Assembly (NCBI GenBank): GCA_938014245.1
Contig: CALLSD010000013.1
Location: 1 to 24,246 of the forward strand
DNA from: an uncultured Actinomyces sp.
Lineage (GTDB): Bacteria; Actinomycetota; Actinomycetes; Actinomycetales; Actinomycetaceae
DNA: 24,246 nt
Direction of reading: 5' to 3'
Position 1 is the first letter of the stretch, and each line of letters starts with the position of its first letter. Below, piece by piece: positions 6,213 to 15,800 of this stretch. The notes beneath the pieces are model-generated. The model was not told where the DNA came from. It saw only the letters and a program-made list of their open reading frames with translations, and searched no databases. The position numbers and the translations under genes were made by a program.

Positions 6213-9011
6213 TCACAGTTTGTATTGCTTATCCAGGAAGGCTTCCCACGTGGTTTCCTTCGCAGCCCGAAGCCCTTCACGTGCTTGGGTTTTATCACTC
6301 AGAAAATCCCTGAATCGCACTCGCTGTTCTTCGGTCAATGATCTGTACGGAGGAAACTTTCCATCTTCAGTAAGCTTCACACCGTCACGATGCGGTGCTT
6401 CTTCCTCCATAAATTCCGAGATGAGTTCTTCTTTCGTCTTCCCTAGGGCATTTGGCCAATCTGAATGCCTTACGAACTCTTCTGCAAGAGTATCTGCTAC
6501 AAGCGCGTTCGCCTTGTAATTGCTATTCACTTGTGCCTTCAGATCCTCCTCAGAGAAATCTGTCGGAAGAACAGAATCCAAAACTGTGTTCTTAGCACCG
6601 TCAAATGCTCCCGAGGCCATAGCTTCGACGATCTTCGGTCCAGGGAGTTTACCAAAAGGAACGGCATCTGCCAAAACATCAATACCTTGACGAATCATCT
6701 CATTCCGACTTGCAAGTGTCGCATGGTGCGCAATCGTTTTATCAGCTGATGCACTTTCAATCTGAGCTAACAAATGCCCCCATTTATTAACGCTAGCAGT
6801 AATATTGTCCGAAGCACTCTCTCCAGGCAGCATCGTACCAGCGAAGCCACGCTTTAGGTCCTCCTTAAAACCACCATAAGCACCGGCCTCGAGGGCATTC
6901 AATGCCGGTGGCCGACCATCCACGAACTTATCATCCCAAGTATACGGAGTATCCTTGCCAGCAATTTGTTCGGGATTGTCATAGGCAAGATCGTTGAGAA
7001 GTCCACCAGTTTTGTAAAGAGAATCACGCAAACCGGGGGCGAGTGAAAATGTTGCTTGTCCTGTTGCTGAACTTACACGACCTTCTCTCACGCTCCCTGC
7101 AGCCGTCGTCGTTGGATTTGCGGCATCGTCATCCATTAAGGCAAGACTCTCCGCCCATTTACCCAAAATCATACCGGTATGAGACCTCAGCTTCGGATTC
7201 TTCGCACCATAGGCATCCTCATCCCCAACCTTTTCGCCGTCGAGATCCAAACCGTCTTGATAACCAGCGACATAGTTACCGACAATAGAAGCCTGTGTAA
7301 CAGCCGTTTCCTTCCAACGAGGATCCCCCAGCAGAGTCTTCGTCTCTCCATCGAGAGGAGAGGTCATATCCTCAATCATTTTTCCAAAGGAGTCACCCCC
7401 ATCGATAAAGCCACGATAATCAGCATCTCCGCGGTTCCCCGTCAGATAGCGCACCATCGATATCTTTTCAGTACTCGAGGATCCATTACGATCCCAGTCT
7501 CCGTTCAACTCAAAGGGAGTGTCCTGCATCATGAAGTTACGTACCGAACCCAAACGATCCTGCTCGGCAATCGCTAATTCGGGATGCTCTCTCGAATACC
7601 ATGGAGCTTGCATACTATCTGGAGTATCTGAAAGTTCATAAAGCGCCTGCAGAGGATCCCTACAGTGGTCGAACGCAAGCTGGTCCTCATTGGTGTAATT
7701 TACGATCGAAAACATATTCGCTTGATCAGCAGGGATCTGTGTAGCTAATCCGCGCCTATAGTCGTAATCGTACTTAACAAGTTTCGCAGCGAGCGAGTCA
7801 TCACCACCTTCATAAACCGCCCGCCCAAATGCCAAATCAGGATTCTTCGCAGCCGCATAGCCTGTAGCTTGAGTCAAGATATCGTAGCCACGAATGATAG
7901 GAGATCCCATAACATTAAAACGCTTGTACTCTTTCTCACCTGTAGCTATAAAATCTGCAATATTCGCCTGCTCGATCTGTGAAACCGTAGTCTTTCCGTC
8001 GCCCCATAACAGTGCGTCCTTGACTTTTGCATAACTCTCGGAGGTTTCAAGGCCCGCAGCGGATGCATCAACTCCACCAGTAGACAAAACCATGGCCGTA
8101 CCAAGACTATTCGTGAGCGAATTTCTTGTTGCCCGTTCATCTTCATCGGGAACCCGTTCCCCCGCAGCATTAATCGCTAGCTTATTCAGCATGTCAGAAA
8201 AGACTCCGTCACCGCCATGCTTACGGCGCGATTCCGCTGCTACTGCCTGAACATAGTAGGGATTCTTAAGTTTTTCCCCCCATTTATCCTGGAGAGCTTG
8301 CACTTGCTCTGCAGTCAGGGGTTCCTTCGAATTTGCGGCTTCCTCGAGATCTCGAAGCATCTCTTTGGCACTATCTTGCGCAGCTGACCACTCAGCAGCA
8401 CCGTCAAGAATAGGCGTATCTGAACCGAACAGCGCGGCCGCAAGAGCTCCACGTCCTTGTTTTTTCAGGTTATCCGGGACTATCTCTTGGCGCGCACCAT
8501 CTACTTCGGAAGCAGCCGACTTTGCCAACTCGTTTAGAGTTACAATTACGCTATCATATTTGGCTTGAATGACTTTCTGCGCGCTCTCCAATTGATCCCT
8601 AGCTATTCCCAGTTGAATTCTTCTAGATGGATCTCCCTGGGAATACTGCGCCTCAATATTGGCTACGCTTTGTTTATATGCTGAAACCTCAGCATCCCAG
8701 CGCCGTTGCAGGGTCACAATCGCACTGCTCGAGTCTGATACCGCACTTGACCATGAAGATAGGGCCGCAGCTGCACGCGGGAAAATGCTTGCTAGATTTT
8801 CCGTCTTCTCGCCGAGTACTTTAATCTCGGCGGAAGCTGCATCTGCGGCAGCACCAGTCCATTCCTCCGGGGGTAAGGATTTATTTTGTGCAACTTGGGT
8901 ATTTCCAATTGCCGTACCCAATCTCGCAATTTCAGCTCTTGCTTCCTCAGCCTTTCCAGAAACATCCGGAATCTGCGGCAGCGCATCCGCGCCGCTCCTC
9001 ATATCTGCCAT
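6213..9011 (-). CDS. Large WTG-motif protein, paralogue 1 (DUF6571-like)
   Basis: The 932-residue product is a full-length paralogue of the protein at 9531-12401. Residues 1-110 form a helical N-terminus with PPEEWTGAAADAASAEI, where W51 sits at the same residue number as in the paralogue; this resembles the WxG turn of type VII substrates. Shared blocks follow in the same order: ALFGSD, DGAAEW, LQDKWGEKLKNPYYVQA, LAINAAGE, GGVDAS, RYLTGNR and a C-terminal YRSLTEEQR. There is no signal peptide and no obvious transmembrane segment. From memory the whole resembles the actinobacterial DUF6571 family, whose function is unknown to me. The start follows the stop of the small partner gene by one base, implying translational coupling, with GGGGAGA upstream. 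Base use by eye is AT-richer than the FHA or secretion genes. Probable secreted or surface protein of the ESX system, inferred. Confidence 0.85.
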   Translation of the reverse strand: MADMRSGADALPQIPDVSGKAEEARAEIARLGTAIGNTQVAQNKSLPPEEWTGAAADAASAEIKVLGEKTENLASIFPRAAAALSSWSSAVSDSSSAIVTLQRRWDAEVSAYKQSVANIEAQYSQGDPSRRIQLGIARDQLESAQKVIQAKYDSVIVTLNELAKSAASEVDGARQEIVPDNLKKQGRGALAAALFGSDTPILDGAAEWSAAQDSAKEMLRDLEEAANSKEPLTAEQVQALQDKWGEKLKNPYYVQAVAAESRRKHGGDGVFSDMLNKLAINAAGERVPDEDERATRNSLTNSLGTAMVLSTGGVDASAAGLETSESYAKVKDALLWGDGKTTVSQIEQANIADFIATGEKEYKRFNVMGSPIIRGYDILTQATGYAAAKNPDLAFGRAVYEGGDDSLAAKLVKYDYDYRRGLATQIPADQANMFSIVNYTNEDQLAFDHCRDPLQALYELSDTPDSMQAPWYSREHPELAIAEQDRLGSVRNFMMQDTPFELNGDWDRNGSSSTEKISMVRYLTGNRGDADYRGFIDGGDSFGKMIEDMTSPLDGETKTLLGDPRWKETAVTQASIVGNYVAGYQDGLDLDGEKVGDEDAYGAKNPKLRSHTGMILGKWAESLALMDDDAANPTTTAAGSVREGRVSSATGQATFSLAPGLRDSLYKTGGLLNDLAYDNPEQIAGKDTPYTWDDKFVDGRPPALNALEAGAYGGFKEDLKRGFAGTMLPGESASDNITASVNKWGHLLAQIESASADKTIAHHATLASRNEMIRQGIDVLADAVPFGKLPGPKIVEAMASGAFDGAKNTVLDSVLPTDFSEEDLKAQVNSNYKANALVADTLAEEFVRHSDWPNALGKTKEELISEFMEEEAPHRDGVKLTEDGKFPPYRSLTEEQRVRFRDFLSDKTQAREGLRAAKETTWEAFLDKQYKL

Positions 9012-9012
9012 T

Positions 9013-9360
9013 TCAGAGTTTCTCCCCTACTCCAAGGCGTGCAGCGGCTGCACGGGCCTTAGCTTCGTTGTACTTCTCAGAACTATCTGCATCTTGCGTA
9101 TAGTCCGCGATACCTGAGCCTAATTCAGCGCATGCGTCAGAATACTCATAAACCGCACAGCCCACGTAGTACGCAAATTCATTCACTGCAGTCGCGAGGG
9201 CTGTGACACCATCAGTTGGATCCTTCGGAAGAGGCAGCGCTACATCGTACTTATTCAGCCTACTGACAGCTGCGCCAACCTGTCCTAAGTCCTCAGCATC
9301 AGTCCATTGAGCCTTCTCAACAATTCCAATTGCCTCACGATCGAAGCTAATTTCTGTCAT
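9013..9360 (-). CDS. Small WXG100-sized partner, paralogue 1
   Basis: The 115-residue product is related to the 112-residue protein at 12398-12736. Both start with an FDREAIG(I/V)VEK(A/K)QW segment, share EDLGQVG/ESLGQIG, contain an EYSDA core and end with S(S/T)EKYN. The size and helical character fit the WXG100 superfamily, though the canonical WxG hairpin is not obvious. No signal peptide is present. A GAGAGG ribosome binding site precedes the ATG by about six bases. It is the first gene of cassette 1 and its stop lies one base before the large gene's ATG. A YEYSD string fits YxxxD, but the paralogue lacks the first Tyr, so it is not a reliable export signal. Likely heterodimer partner or chaperone of the large protein, inferred from the conserved pairing. 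Confidence 0.82.
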   Translation of the reverse strand: MTEISFDREAIGIVEKAQWTDAEDLGQVGAAVSRLNKYDVALPLPKDPTDGVTALATAVNEFAYYVGCAVYEYSDACAELGSGIADYTQDADSSEKYNEAKARAAAARLGVGEKL

Positions 9361-9410
9361 TTGAACCTCTCAATGCTCGAGCATGCGAAGGGCGGATCAC
9401 CGTCGGCCGT

Positions 9411-9438
9411 ACATTACCGTTGAAGAATAACATTTCAA
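9411..9438 (-). promoter_or_regulatory. Candidate promoter of cassette 1
   Basis: On the reverse strand TTGAAA (9433-9438) is followed after a 16-base spacer by TAATGT (9411-9416). The -10 box ends about 50 bases ahead of the cassette 1 start codon, and the terminator of cassette 2 lies just upstream. Together they suggest the two cassettes are transcribed separately. Confidence 0.5.
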
Positions 9439-9452
9439 CCTTAACAGATACT

Positions 9453-9491
9453 AAAAAAGTATTGCCTGTGGGAAATTCCCACAGGCAATAC
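9453..9491 (-). terminator. Rho-independent terminator after cassette 2
   Basis: GTATTGCCTGTGGGAA (9459-9474) and its exact complement (9476-9491) form a stem of up to 16 pairs, realistically 14 with a five-base loop. On the reverse strand it is followed by six T. It lies 40 bases after the stop of the 956-aa gene. Confidence 0.93.
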
Positions 9492-9530
9492 CAACTAGAA
9501 TTCACACAGTCTAGTGGCGGCTAGTTCACC

Positions 9531-12401
9531 CTATTTTCCCTTCGGGCGGACAGGATTCCCATCTTGTTCCGCATCCTGTTGCGCTTGATACTGATGATCA
9601 AGAACATCATGGAAATCACTATTGATTCCCTTGAAGTAACCATCAACTGTTGCGCGCTCGTCGTCAGTTAACGAGTCATAAGGCTTGATAGTGCCGTCCT
9701 GATTGACGAATGAGAAGCCCTTATTTGCCAGCCCCTGGCTACCAGGCGACACATCCACCGTGCCTCCACGCTCAGTCCAATACGGCGAATCGTACATCAC
9801 ACGCGTCAGACCGCGCTGCATGAGTTCGTGTGCCGATTTGTTTGTGTCGTGGCGCCCCGCATCCCAGACCTTTGACTCATTGTCGGTCGGCCACCATGCG
9901 TCTTCACCTGCACCAGCAGCAGACTTGATCGCATGCTGCAGCAAGTCTCCACCAACGGGAACCTTACTACTCGCATAGTCTGATCCCTTGTCGACAATGA
10001 AATCGACAATCTTACGCGCTTCTTCGTTTGACTTATCAAGTGCGCGTGCGACTTCCACGTTCTTGTCTGAGTGCGCATCGAAGGTTTCCTGGATCAGCTC
10101 AGTCCAGATGTCAGTAGTGCGGTTAACCCTTGACATACGAACGCCATAGTCTGGCTCTTCCATCGCCTGAGCAACACCGTCCATGTAACCAGTGTAGGCG
10201 GCTACCTGAACTGCCTTCAGGGCCGGCATCCGCCCGCCCTCATACCTATCATCCAGGGGGTTACCGTTATCGTAATGGCCATCCTTGATGACTTCCGGCT
10301 GGTCGAAGGCAAGGTCTTGGAGCAAACCACCCGGTCCTTTAAAGCGATCGACCATGTCTCGACTGAAACGCATATGCGCCGTGTGATTTTCACCCATTCG
10401 GGATCCAGCCTGCATTCCAGGCGACGAGTTATTGTGCATCTGATCGGCCAAATCAGCTGCGTAAGGCGAAATAATCGATCCCATCCACGAACGCAAGCGC
10501 GAATTGTGGTTGCCGTAAATGTCTTCACCTTGCTTGGTCTTATCTTCGACCCCGCTACCCCATCCACCAGAGTTATCGCGAGATAAGCCATCCTGATAAC
10601 CGGCCATAGTATTCGCCGCGATCGTCGGTCGCGCACGAGAGTCACGTTCCCAAATATCGTGAGCAGCCTTAAACTGCTTCTGATCCGGGTCGTCAGGGAA
10701 ATCACCGGCCACGGGCTCAGCTGCACTAGCAGTGTGAGGATTAGAAGCGTCGTTCAGCATGCTGCCAAGCGCATCGCCCCCATCGACGGTTCCAAGGAAC
10801 GCCCCAGGTCCACCCTGATTTCGATTACCAGTCAGATAACGAGCGACATTAATCGGCCCATCTTTACCCGCACCATCAGGAAGATCAACATCGAAGGGCG
10901 TATCCCCATCGAGGAAACTTCGCAAATACATCAACCGGTTAGTCTCAGCCTTTTGCATAGATGCGGGCCCCGCCCCATCCTGCAATGCATCGGGAGTATC
11001 CGACAACATATACAGTCCCTGCATCGGGTCTAGAGCATAGCCTCGAGCAGTAACGTCATCCTTCGTCATCGCAATCAATGAATAACGAGAAACGTCGTCG
11101 ACAACGCCCCCATACAGGGAGTTATAGCCGCGTTGAGCCTGATGATCATAGGCCATAATGTCGGACGCAAGAGAAGTCTCACCGGGTGCAGCATGGTAAA
11201 CCCCAGCGCCCAAAGTGAGATCCGGATTCTTCGCCGCGGCATACCCCGTCAATTGGGAAAATACGTCAAAGCCGTTGAACTGCGCTGTGGCTCCTTGCCC
11301 CGGGAAGCGCTCATAAGACTGACTTCCGGTCTCCTTGAAGTCAGCAATATTGTTCGCTTCAATCTGCGCAATCGTAGTCGTACCATCGACGCCACGGAGG
11401 CCAGCTCTTACTGTCTGATAGGCCGCATTAGTATCAATAGCTCCTGTACTTGCATCGACACCACCGGTCGCAAGAACCATTGCGCTGCCAACTGATGCCA
11501 TCAGTTGGTTACGTGTTCCACCCGAGTCGTACTCATCTTGCGGCGTGCCAGCGGCATTAATTGCCAGCCTATTGAGCACGTCGGAGAAGTTTGCATCTTT
11601 ACCGTGTTTCGTACGGTAAGAGTCAGCCAGGGCTTGGACCCAGTACGGATTCTGCAGTTTATCGCCCCATTTTTCTTGAAGCTTCTTGACCTCTTCCTCG
11701 GTCAAGGGCTTATCAGAATTTGCTGCCTTCTCAATATCATCGCGCATCTTGGGCGCCTGATCGCGAGCATACTCCCACTCCGCTGCACCATCGGAAATAG
11801 GCATATCAGTACCAAAAAGTGCAGCACCGACCGCGGCACGCCCGCCCTTCACCGCCTCAGGCGAAATCTTATCATCTGACGCTTTTCTAATTTCAGTTGC
11901 AGCCTTCTTCGCAGCATCATCAAGCTGATGAATCTCATCATCATAAGACTTTTTCAGCGGAGCTTGGGCGGAAGACAACGTCTCACGTGCAGCCTTACGA
12001 TCCGGCGCGGGGTTATAGTCCTTATCCGCCGCAGCACGCGCAGCGATCTCAGCCATTCGGCGTTTATAGACTGCAATAGCCTCGTCCCACTGCTGTTGGA
12101 AGTGTCGAACTCTCTTAATCCCCTGTGCATTCCGTTCGTCCCAAGTGTTGAGTGCACTCGCAGGACCCGGGAAGGCTGCAGAAAGATCTGAAAGCTTCCC
12201 ACCGAGTTTCTGAATCTCAGCCGAAGCAGCATCTGCAGCCACGCCCGTCCAGGATTCAGGAGGAATCGACGCATTCTGGACAGCCTGAGTCTGCGTTAAG
12301 GCCGAACCAATTGCAGTCCAACGGGACGCAACCTCGGCCGCCATCGGCACAGGTTTCGGTTCTTCAAGGGCAGTCGCACCCGGGCGAAGATCAATACTCA
12401 T
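9531..12401 (-). CDS. Large WTG-motif protein, paralogue 2 (DUF6571-like)
   Basis: The 956-residue product matches paralogue 1 along its whole length. The N-terminal helical region carries PPESWTGVAADAASAEI with W51, then ALFGTD, DGAAEW, LQEKWGDKLQNPYWVQA, LAINAAGT, GGVDAS, RYLTGNR, DGGDALGSM and a terminal PYDSLTDDER block. The extreme C-terminus is a short charged tail rich in Gln, Asp and Lys that paralogue 1 lacks. No signal peptide or membrane helix is seen. The ATG overlaps the stop of the small partner gene in an ATGA, so the two are translationally coupled. A strong terminator follows. Candidate ESX substrate of unknown biochemical activity. I see no nuclease, deaminase or peptidoglycan-hydrolase motif, and both paralogues keep the same C-terminal half, so they do not look like polymorphic toxins with swapped tips. 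Confidence 0.87.
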   Translation of the reverse strand: MSIDLRPGATALEEPKPVPMAAEVASRWTAIGSALTQTQAVQNASIPPESWTGVAADAASAEIQKLGGKLSDLSAAFPGPASALNTWDERNAQGIKRVRHFQQQWDEAIAVYKRRMAEIAARAAADKDYNPAPDRKAARETLSSAQAPLKKSYDDEIHQLDDAAKKAATEIRKASDDKISPEAVKGGRAAVGAALFGTDMPISDGAAEWEYARDQAPKMRDDIEKAANSDKPLTEEEVKKLQEKWGDKLQNPYWVQALADSYRTKHGKDANFSDVLNRLAINAAGTPQDEYDSGGTRNQLMASVGSAMVLATGGVDASTGAIDTNAAYQTVRAGLRGVDGTTTIAQIEANNIADFKETGSQSYERFPGQGATAQFNGFDVFSQLTGYAAAKNPDLTLGAGVYHAAPGETSLASDIMAYDHQAQRGYNSLYGGVVDDVSRYSLIAMTKDDVTARGYALDPMQGLYMLSDTPDALQDGAGPASMQKAETNRLMYLRSFLDGDTPFDVDLPDGAGKDGPINVARYLTGNRNQGGPGAFLGTVDGGDALGSMLNDASNPHTASAAEPVAGDFPDDPDQKQFKAAHDIWERDSRARPTIAANTMAGYQDGLSRDNSGGWGSGVEDKTKQGEDIYGNHNSRLRSWMGSIISPYAADLADQMHNNSSPGMQAGSRMGENHTAHMRFSRDMVDRFKGPGGLLQDLAFDQPEVIKDGHYDNGNPLDDRYEGGRMPALKAVQVAAYTGYMDGVAQAMEEPDYGVRMSRVNRTTDIWTELIQETFDAHSDKNVEVARALDKSNEEARKIVDFIVDKGSDYASSKVPVGGDLLQHAIKSAAGAGEDAWWPTDNESKVWDAGRHDTNKSAHELMQRGLTRVMYDSPYWTERGGTVDVSPGSQGLANKGFSFVNQDGTIKPYDSLTDDERATVDGYFKGINSDFHDVLDHQYQAQQDAEQDGNPVRPKGK

Positions 12402-12736
12402 TTATTCCACTCCACTCCGAGCTTAGCCGCGCGCTCCTGGTTGTACTTCTCGGTGCTGTCAAAGTTTGCTGAGGCACTCTTTGTAGCCGATCCAAGGTTT
12501 GACGCCGCATCCGAATACTCCAGAATGACCATGGACATTGCCTTATTGAAGGCATCCACAGCAGACGTAAGATCCTGTGGTCCTCCGCCACCAAGACCAG
12601 GAAGAGGCACGGCTACACCCGCTGAGGAAATACGGCCCGCAGAGGCGCCAATCTGCCCCAGAGACTCAGCATCCTGCCACTGTTTTTTCTCGACAACTCC
12701 GATTGCCTCGCGATCGAAAGTGATCTTATCTGCCAC
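12398..12736 (-). CDS. Small WXG100-sized partner, paralogue 2
   Basis: The 112-residue product is the counterpart of the 115-residue protein at 9013-9360. It shares FDREAIGVVEKKQW at the N-terminus (W20), the ESLGQIGAS stretch, the LEYSDAASNLG core and the terminal DSTEKYNQE. The middle differs by a glycine-rich turn (PLPGLGGGG) where paralogue 1 has a proline/aspartate turn, which fits a helix-turn-helix hairpin with a variable loop. A GGAAAGAAGTG ribosome binding region precedes the ATG. It opens cassette 2 and overlaps the large gene by four bases. Partner or chaperone role is inferred from strict pairing in both cassettes; I cannot name a family. Confidence 0.83.
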   Translation of the reverse strand: MADKITFDREAIGVVEKKQWQDAESLGQIGASAGRISSAGVAVPLPGLGGGGPQDLTSAVDAFNKAMSMVILEYSDAASNLGSATKSASANFDSTEKYNQERAAKLGVEWNK

Positions 12737-12828
12737 AGTTCACTTCTTTCCGTTGTGACCGGCAAACCAACACAGACTACGCACAAACCCGGGCCGATCA
12801 GCGAACTTATCAGCCGACAATCTACCAT

Positions 12829-12866
12829 CTTAAGCATTAAATTCCCTGGGAATTCCGAGCTTTAAG
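12829..12866. promoter_or_regulatory. Nested palindrome between eccC and cassette 2
   Basis: A perfect 7-base inverted repeat, AATTCCC-T-GGGAATT (12840-12854), is nested inside a second imperfect pair, CTTAAGC (12829-12835) and GCTTTAAG (12859-12866). It lies in the 150-base gap after the eccC stop and before the cassette 2 start. There is no clear T-run, so it may be an operator or a weak eccC terminator. No convincing -35/-10 pair was found here. Confidence 0.35.
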
Positions 12867-12886
12867 ATTTGATCGTAGTGTCGCTA

Positions 12887-15800
12887 CTACTGAACCTTGG
12901 ATTCACTCCACGCCATCTGTGCCAAGAAGGTGCCCTGATCTCGAGAAATCACAAGGCCTCGGCCCTTAGCCAACGCACGAGGACGCTCGCGACCAATGAC
13001 CATCCCCTCCGAAGGGTTACCCGACATCATGATTCCAGTAGCTGAAAGTTCAGCCAAGGACTGCAAAATCGGTTCGTAGGCAGCGCGCGAGGCACCACCC
13101 ATGCGGCGCGTGATCACCAAATGGAAGCCGATATCTTGTGCCTGAGACAAGAGAGGTTGCAGCGGCTGCAGCGGCGAGCCACTCAAACCACCCGTTGAGA
13201 TCAGGTCATAGTCATCAACGAGAACCCAAGCTTCGGCCCCCTTCCACCAGTTGCGCTTACGCAACTGTTCGGGCGTCACGTCAGGGCCTGGAAGGCGCAT
13301 ACGCAGCTGCTCGGCAACTGCCTCCATACTTCCCAAGATCTCATCTCGGTTCGAGATATACATCGGCATATCTTCGTCACTCCACTCACCCAGTAGGGTG
13401 CGTCGCACGTCGACGACAACGAGCATTGCTTTGCGGCTTCCAGGCTTGGCCAAGACCTGATTGCCCAGGTTGCGCAAGAAAGCGGTCTTTCCACACTTCG
13501 CGTCGCCAAAGACATACATGTGGGACTCGTTTTCGGGATCGAAAGTCCACGGCCCCAAACGCCGTTCTTCCAGACCAAGAACAATCTTCTTCTGTTCCCC
13601 ACGGCTCGCCTCAATCTGCGCAGCAGTAATTCTCTCAGGCAGCAGGCGCAGACGCGGGCCGGTCTCTGTCGATTCTGCAATCCGGACCAGCGTCTCTTCG
13701 ACGCCCTCACCTATCGTTGCTGGATCGTGAATACCATCCGCGCGAGGAAGAGCAACCAAGGTATGGTGTCCAGTCATCGACAGACCACGGCCCGGGCGTC
13801 CCTCAGGAACCTTACTGCCCACTTCACGCCTAAATTCTGAGTCCGAAGGATCACCCATGCGGAGCTCAAGACGCGAACCGAAAATGTCTTGCATCTGAAT
13901 GCGGAAGTCCATCTTACGCAGTGCAGTTGCAATGAAGTGGACACCGAAGGACAAAGCGCGTTCAGCCAAGAGACGGATGCGGTCTTCAGCGTCAGAGAAA
14001 TCACTCCGTAAAGTTCCCCAACCGTCGACGATCAAGAAGATGTCTCCGTACCCATCGTCAAAACGCCCCTGTGCACGGCCGCGGCGATAGGTCGCCATAG
14101 AGTCGATACGGTTCGCGCGGAAGTAAGCCGAACGGTCTTCGATGATGCCTTCAATTTCAGACACCATACGATTCAAGATATCCTCATCTTCACGAGAAGC
14201 AACACCAGCAATATGCGCCGCGCCTTCGAAAGAAGCGAAGGTTCCGGAGAAGTCAATGACAAAGAACTGCACTTCCTTCGGAGTATGAGTCAAGGACAGT
14301 GCCATGACCACCGAACGCAACGCAGTCGACTTACCGGAGAGAGGCCCGCCCAAGATCGACATATGTCCACCCGCTCCGGAGAAATCGTATTCCAAGATCT
14401 CTCGACGCTGCTCGTGAGGAAGATCGACAATACCCAAGGGAATACGCAGCGGGCCCTTCGAACGCCACTCGCGAGAAATAAGACCGAGCTCTGGATCAAC
14501 AGCCAAGTCTGGCATGAGCGAATCCATGGTGTCCGGGACATCCAGGGGCGGCAACCATACCTGGTGAGCAGGCATTCCCTTGCCCTTCATTCGCGCAACG
14601 GCGATATCAATCTCTGTCATTCCCTCCCAGAGTTCATCACCGGGAGCAACGAGACCACCCTCGGGAATTTCCTCATCAGGAGTGTCGTCCAGTACCTCCC
14701 CCAAAGAGAAGGGCAGCAGACGAATGCGTGCAGCCTCAGTCTGTGCATTAGGAAGTGCGCTACGAGGCGGTGGTGGAGCTGCAACATAAGAAGCGCGGAA
14801 ACGAATCAGCTGATCCGTACCAGGCTGAAGGAAGCCTGAACCTGGGTAAGGAGGAAGATCGTACGCGTCAGTCACGCCCAGAACTTCTCGAGATTCAGAC
14901 GCCGAGAAGGTCTTCAAACCAATGCGATACGAAAGGTGCGAATCCAAGCCCTTGAGCTTGCCCGATTCCAATCGCTGTGACGAAAGCAGAATGTGGATAG
15001 AGAGCGAACGTCCCAGACGACCAATCGCCACGAAGAGTTCACCAAAGTCAGGCTTAGCAGTAAGCAGTTCAGAGAATTCGTCCAGAATAATAAACAGCGC
15101 TGGAATGACAGGAAAATCGTGTTTTCCAGCCAAACGGTCTTCTTCATAGTCAGTAACGTTGGCGTAGTTACCCGCGTCGCGAAGGATCTCCTGACGACGA
15201 ACCATTTCGCCATGGAGAGCGTCCTCCATACGATCAACCAGGGATAATTCCGATTCCAGGTTCGAAATCATGGCCGAGACGTGGGGCAAATCAGACATGC
15301 CCGCGAAGGTCGCACCACCCTTGAAGTCAACAAGAACAAAGTTGAGTTGTTCGGGCGAATGCGTAAGCGCCAAGGCCAATACCAAGGTACGCAACACTTC
15401 GGACTTACCTGAACCGGTCGCACCGATCAGCAGGCCGTGGGGACCCATACCCTGCTGGGCAGCTTCCTTGATGTCCAAGACAACCGGGATGCCCTCGGGG
15501 GTCACCGCAAAAGGCACGCGCAAGCGGTCACGACCAACCCTGCGCTTCCACTGGCGTTCCGCATCAAAATCACGAACGTCGCCGATATTAAGCAATTCCA
15601 TAAGGTCTTGGGAACGTTTGGGGTCAGGCTTGCCTACAGGAGTTGCCGCATCTCGACCACCCGCCGTCAGGAAGCGGGTCAATCGACGCGCCACGGCCTC
15701 GGCCTGAGGAATCCCCATATAGTCAGCGTTTGCAAGCACCGGCTTCGTTTCCAAAAGGAGGATTTCCATAGGAGTACGATCATCCGACGGCGGGTGAAGC

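Noticed and set aside
9013..9360. YEYSD in the small cassette 1 protein as a type VII YxxxD signal
   Set aside because: The aligned paralogue reads ILEYSD and lacks the first Tyr, and the position is mid-protein, not after the second helix as expected.
6213..12401. Large paralogues as polymorphic toxins with variable C-terminal tips
   Set aside because: The C-terminal halves align with each other to near the end and no small immunity-like gene follows either one.
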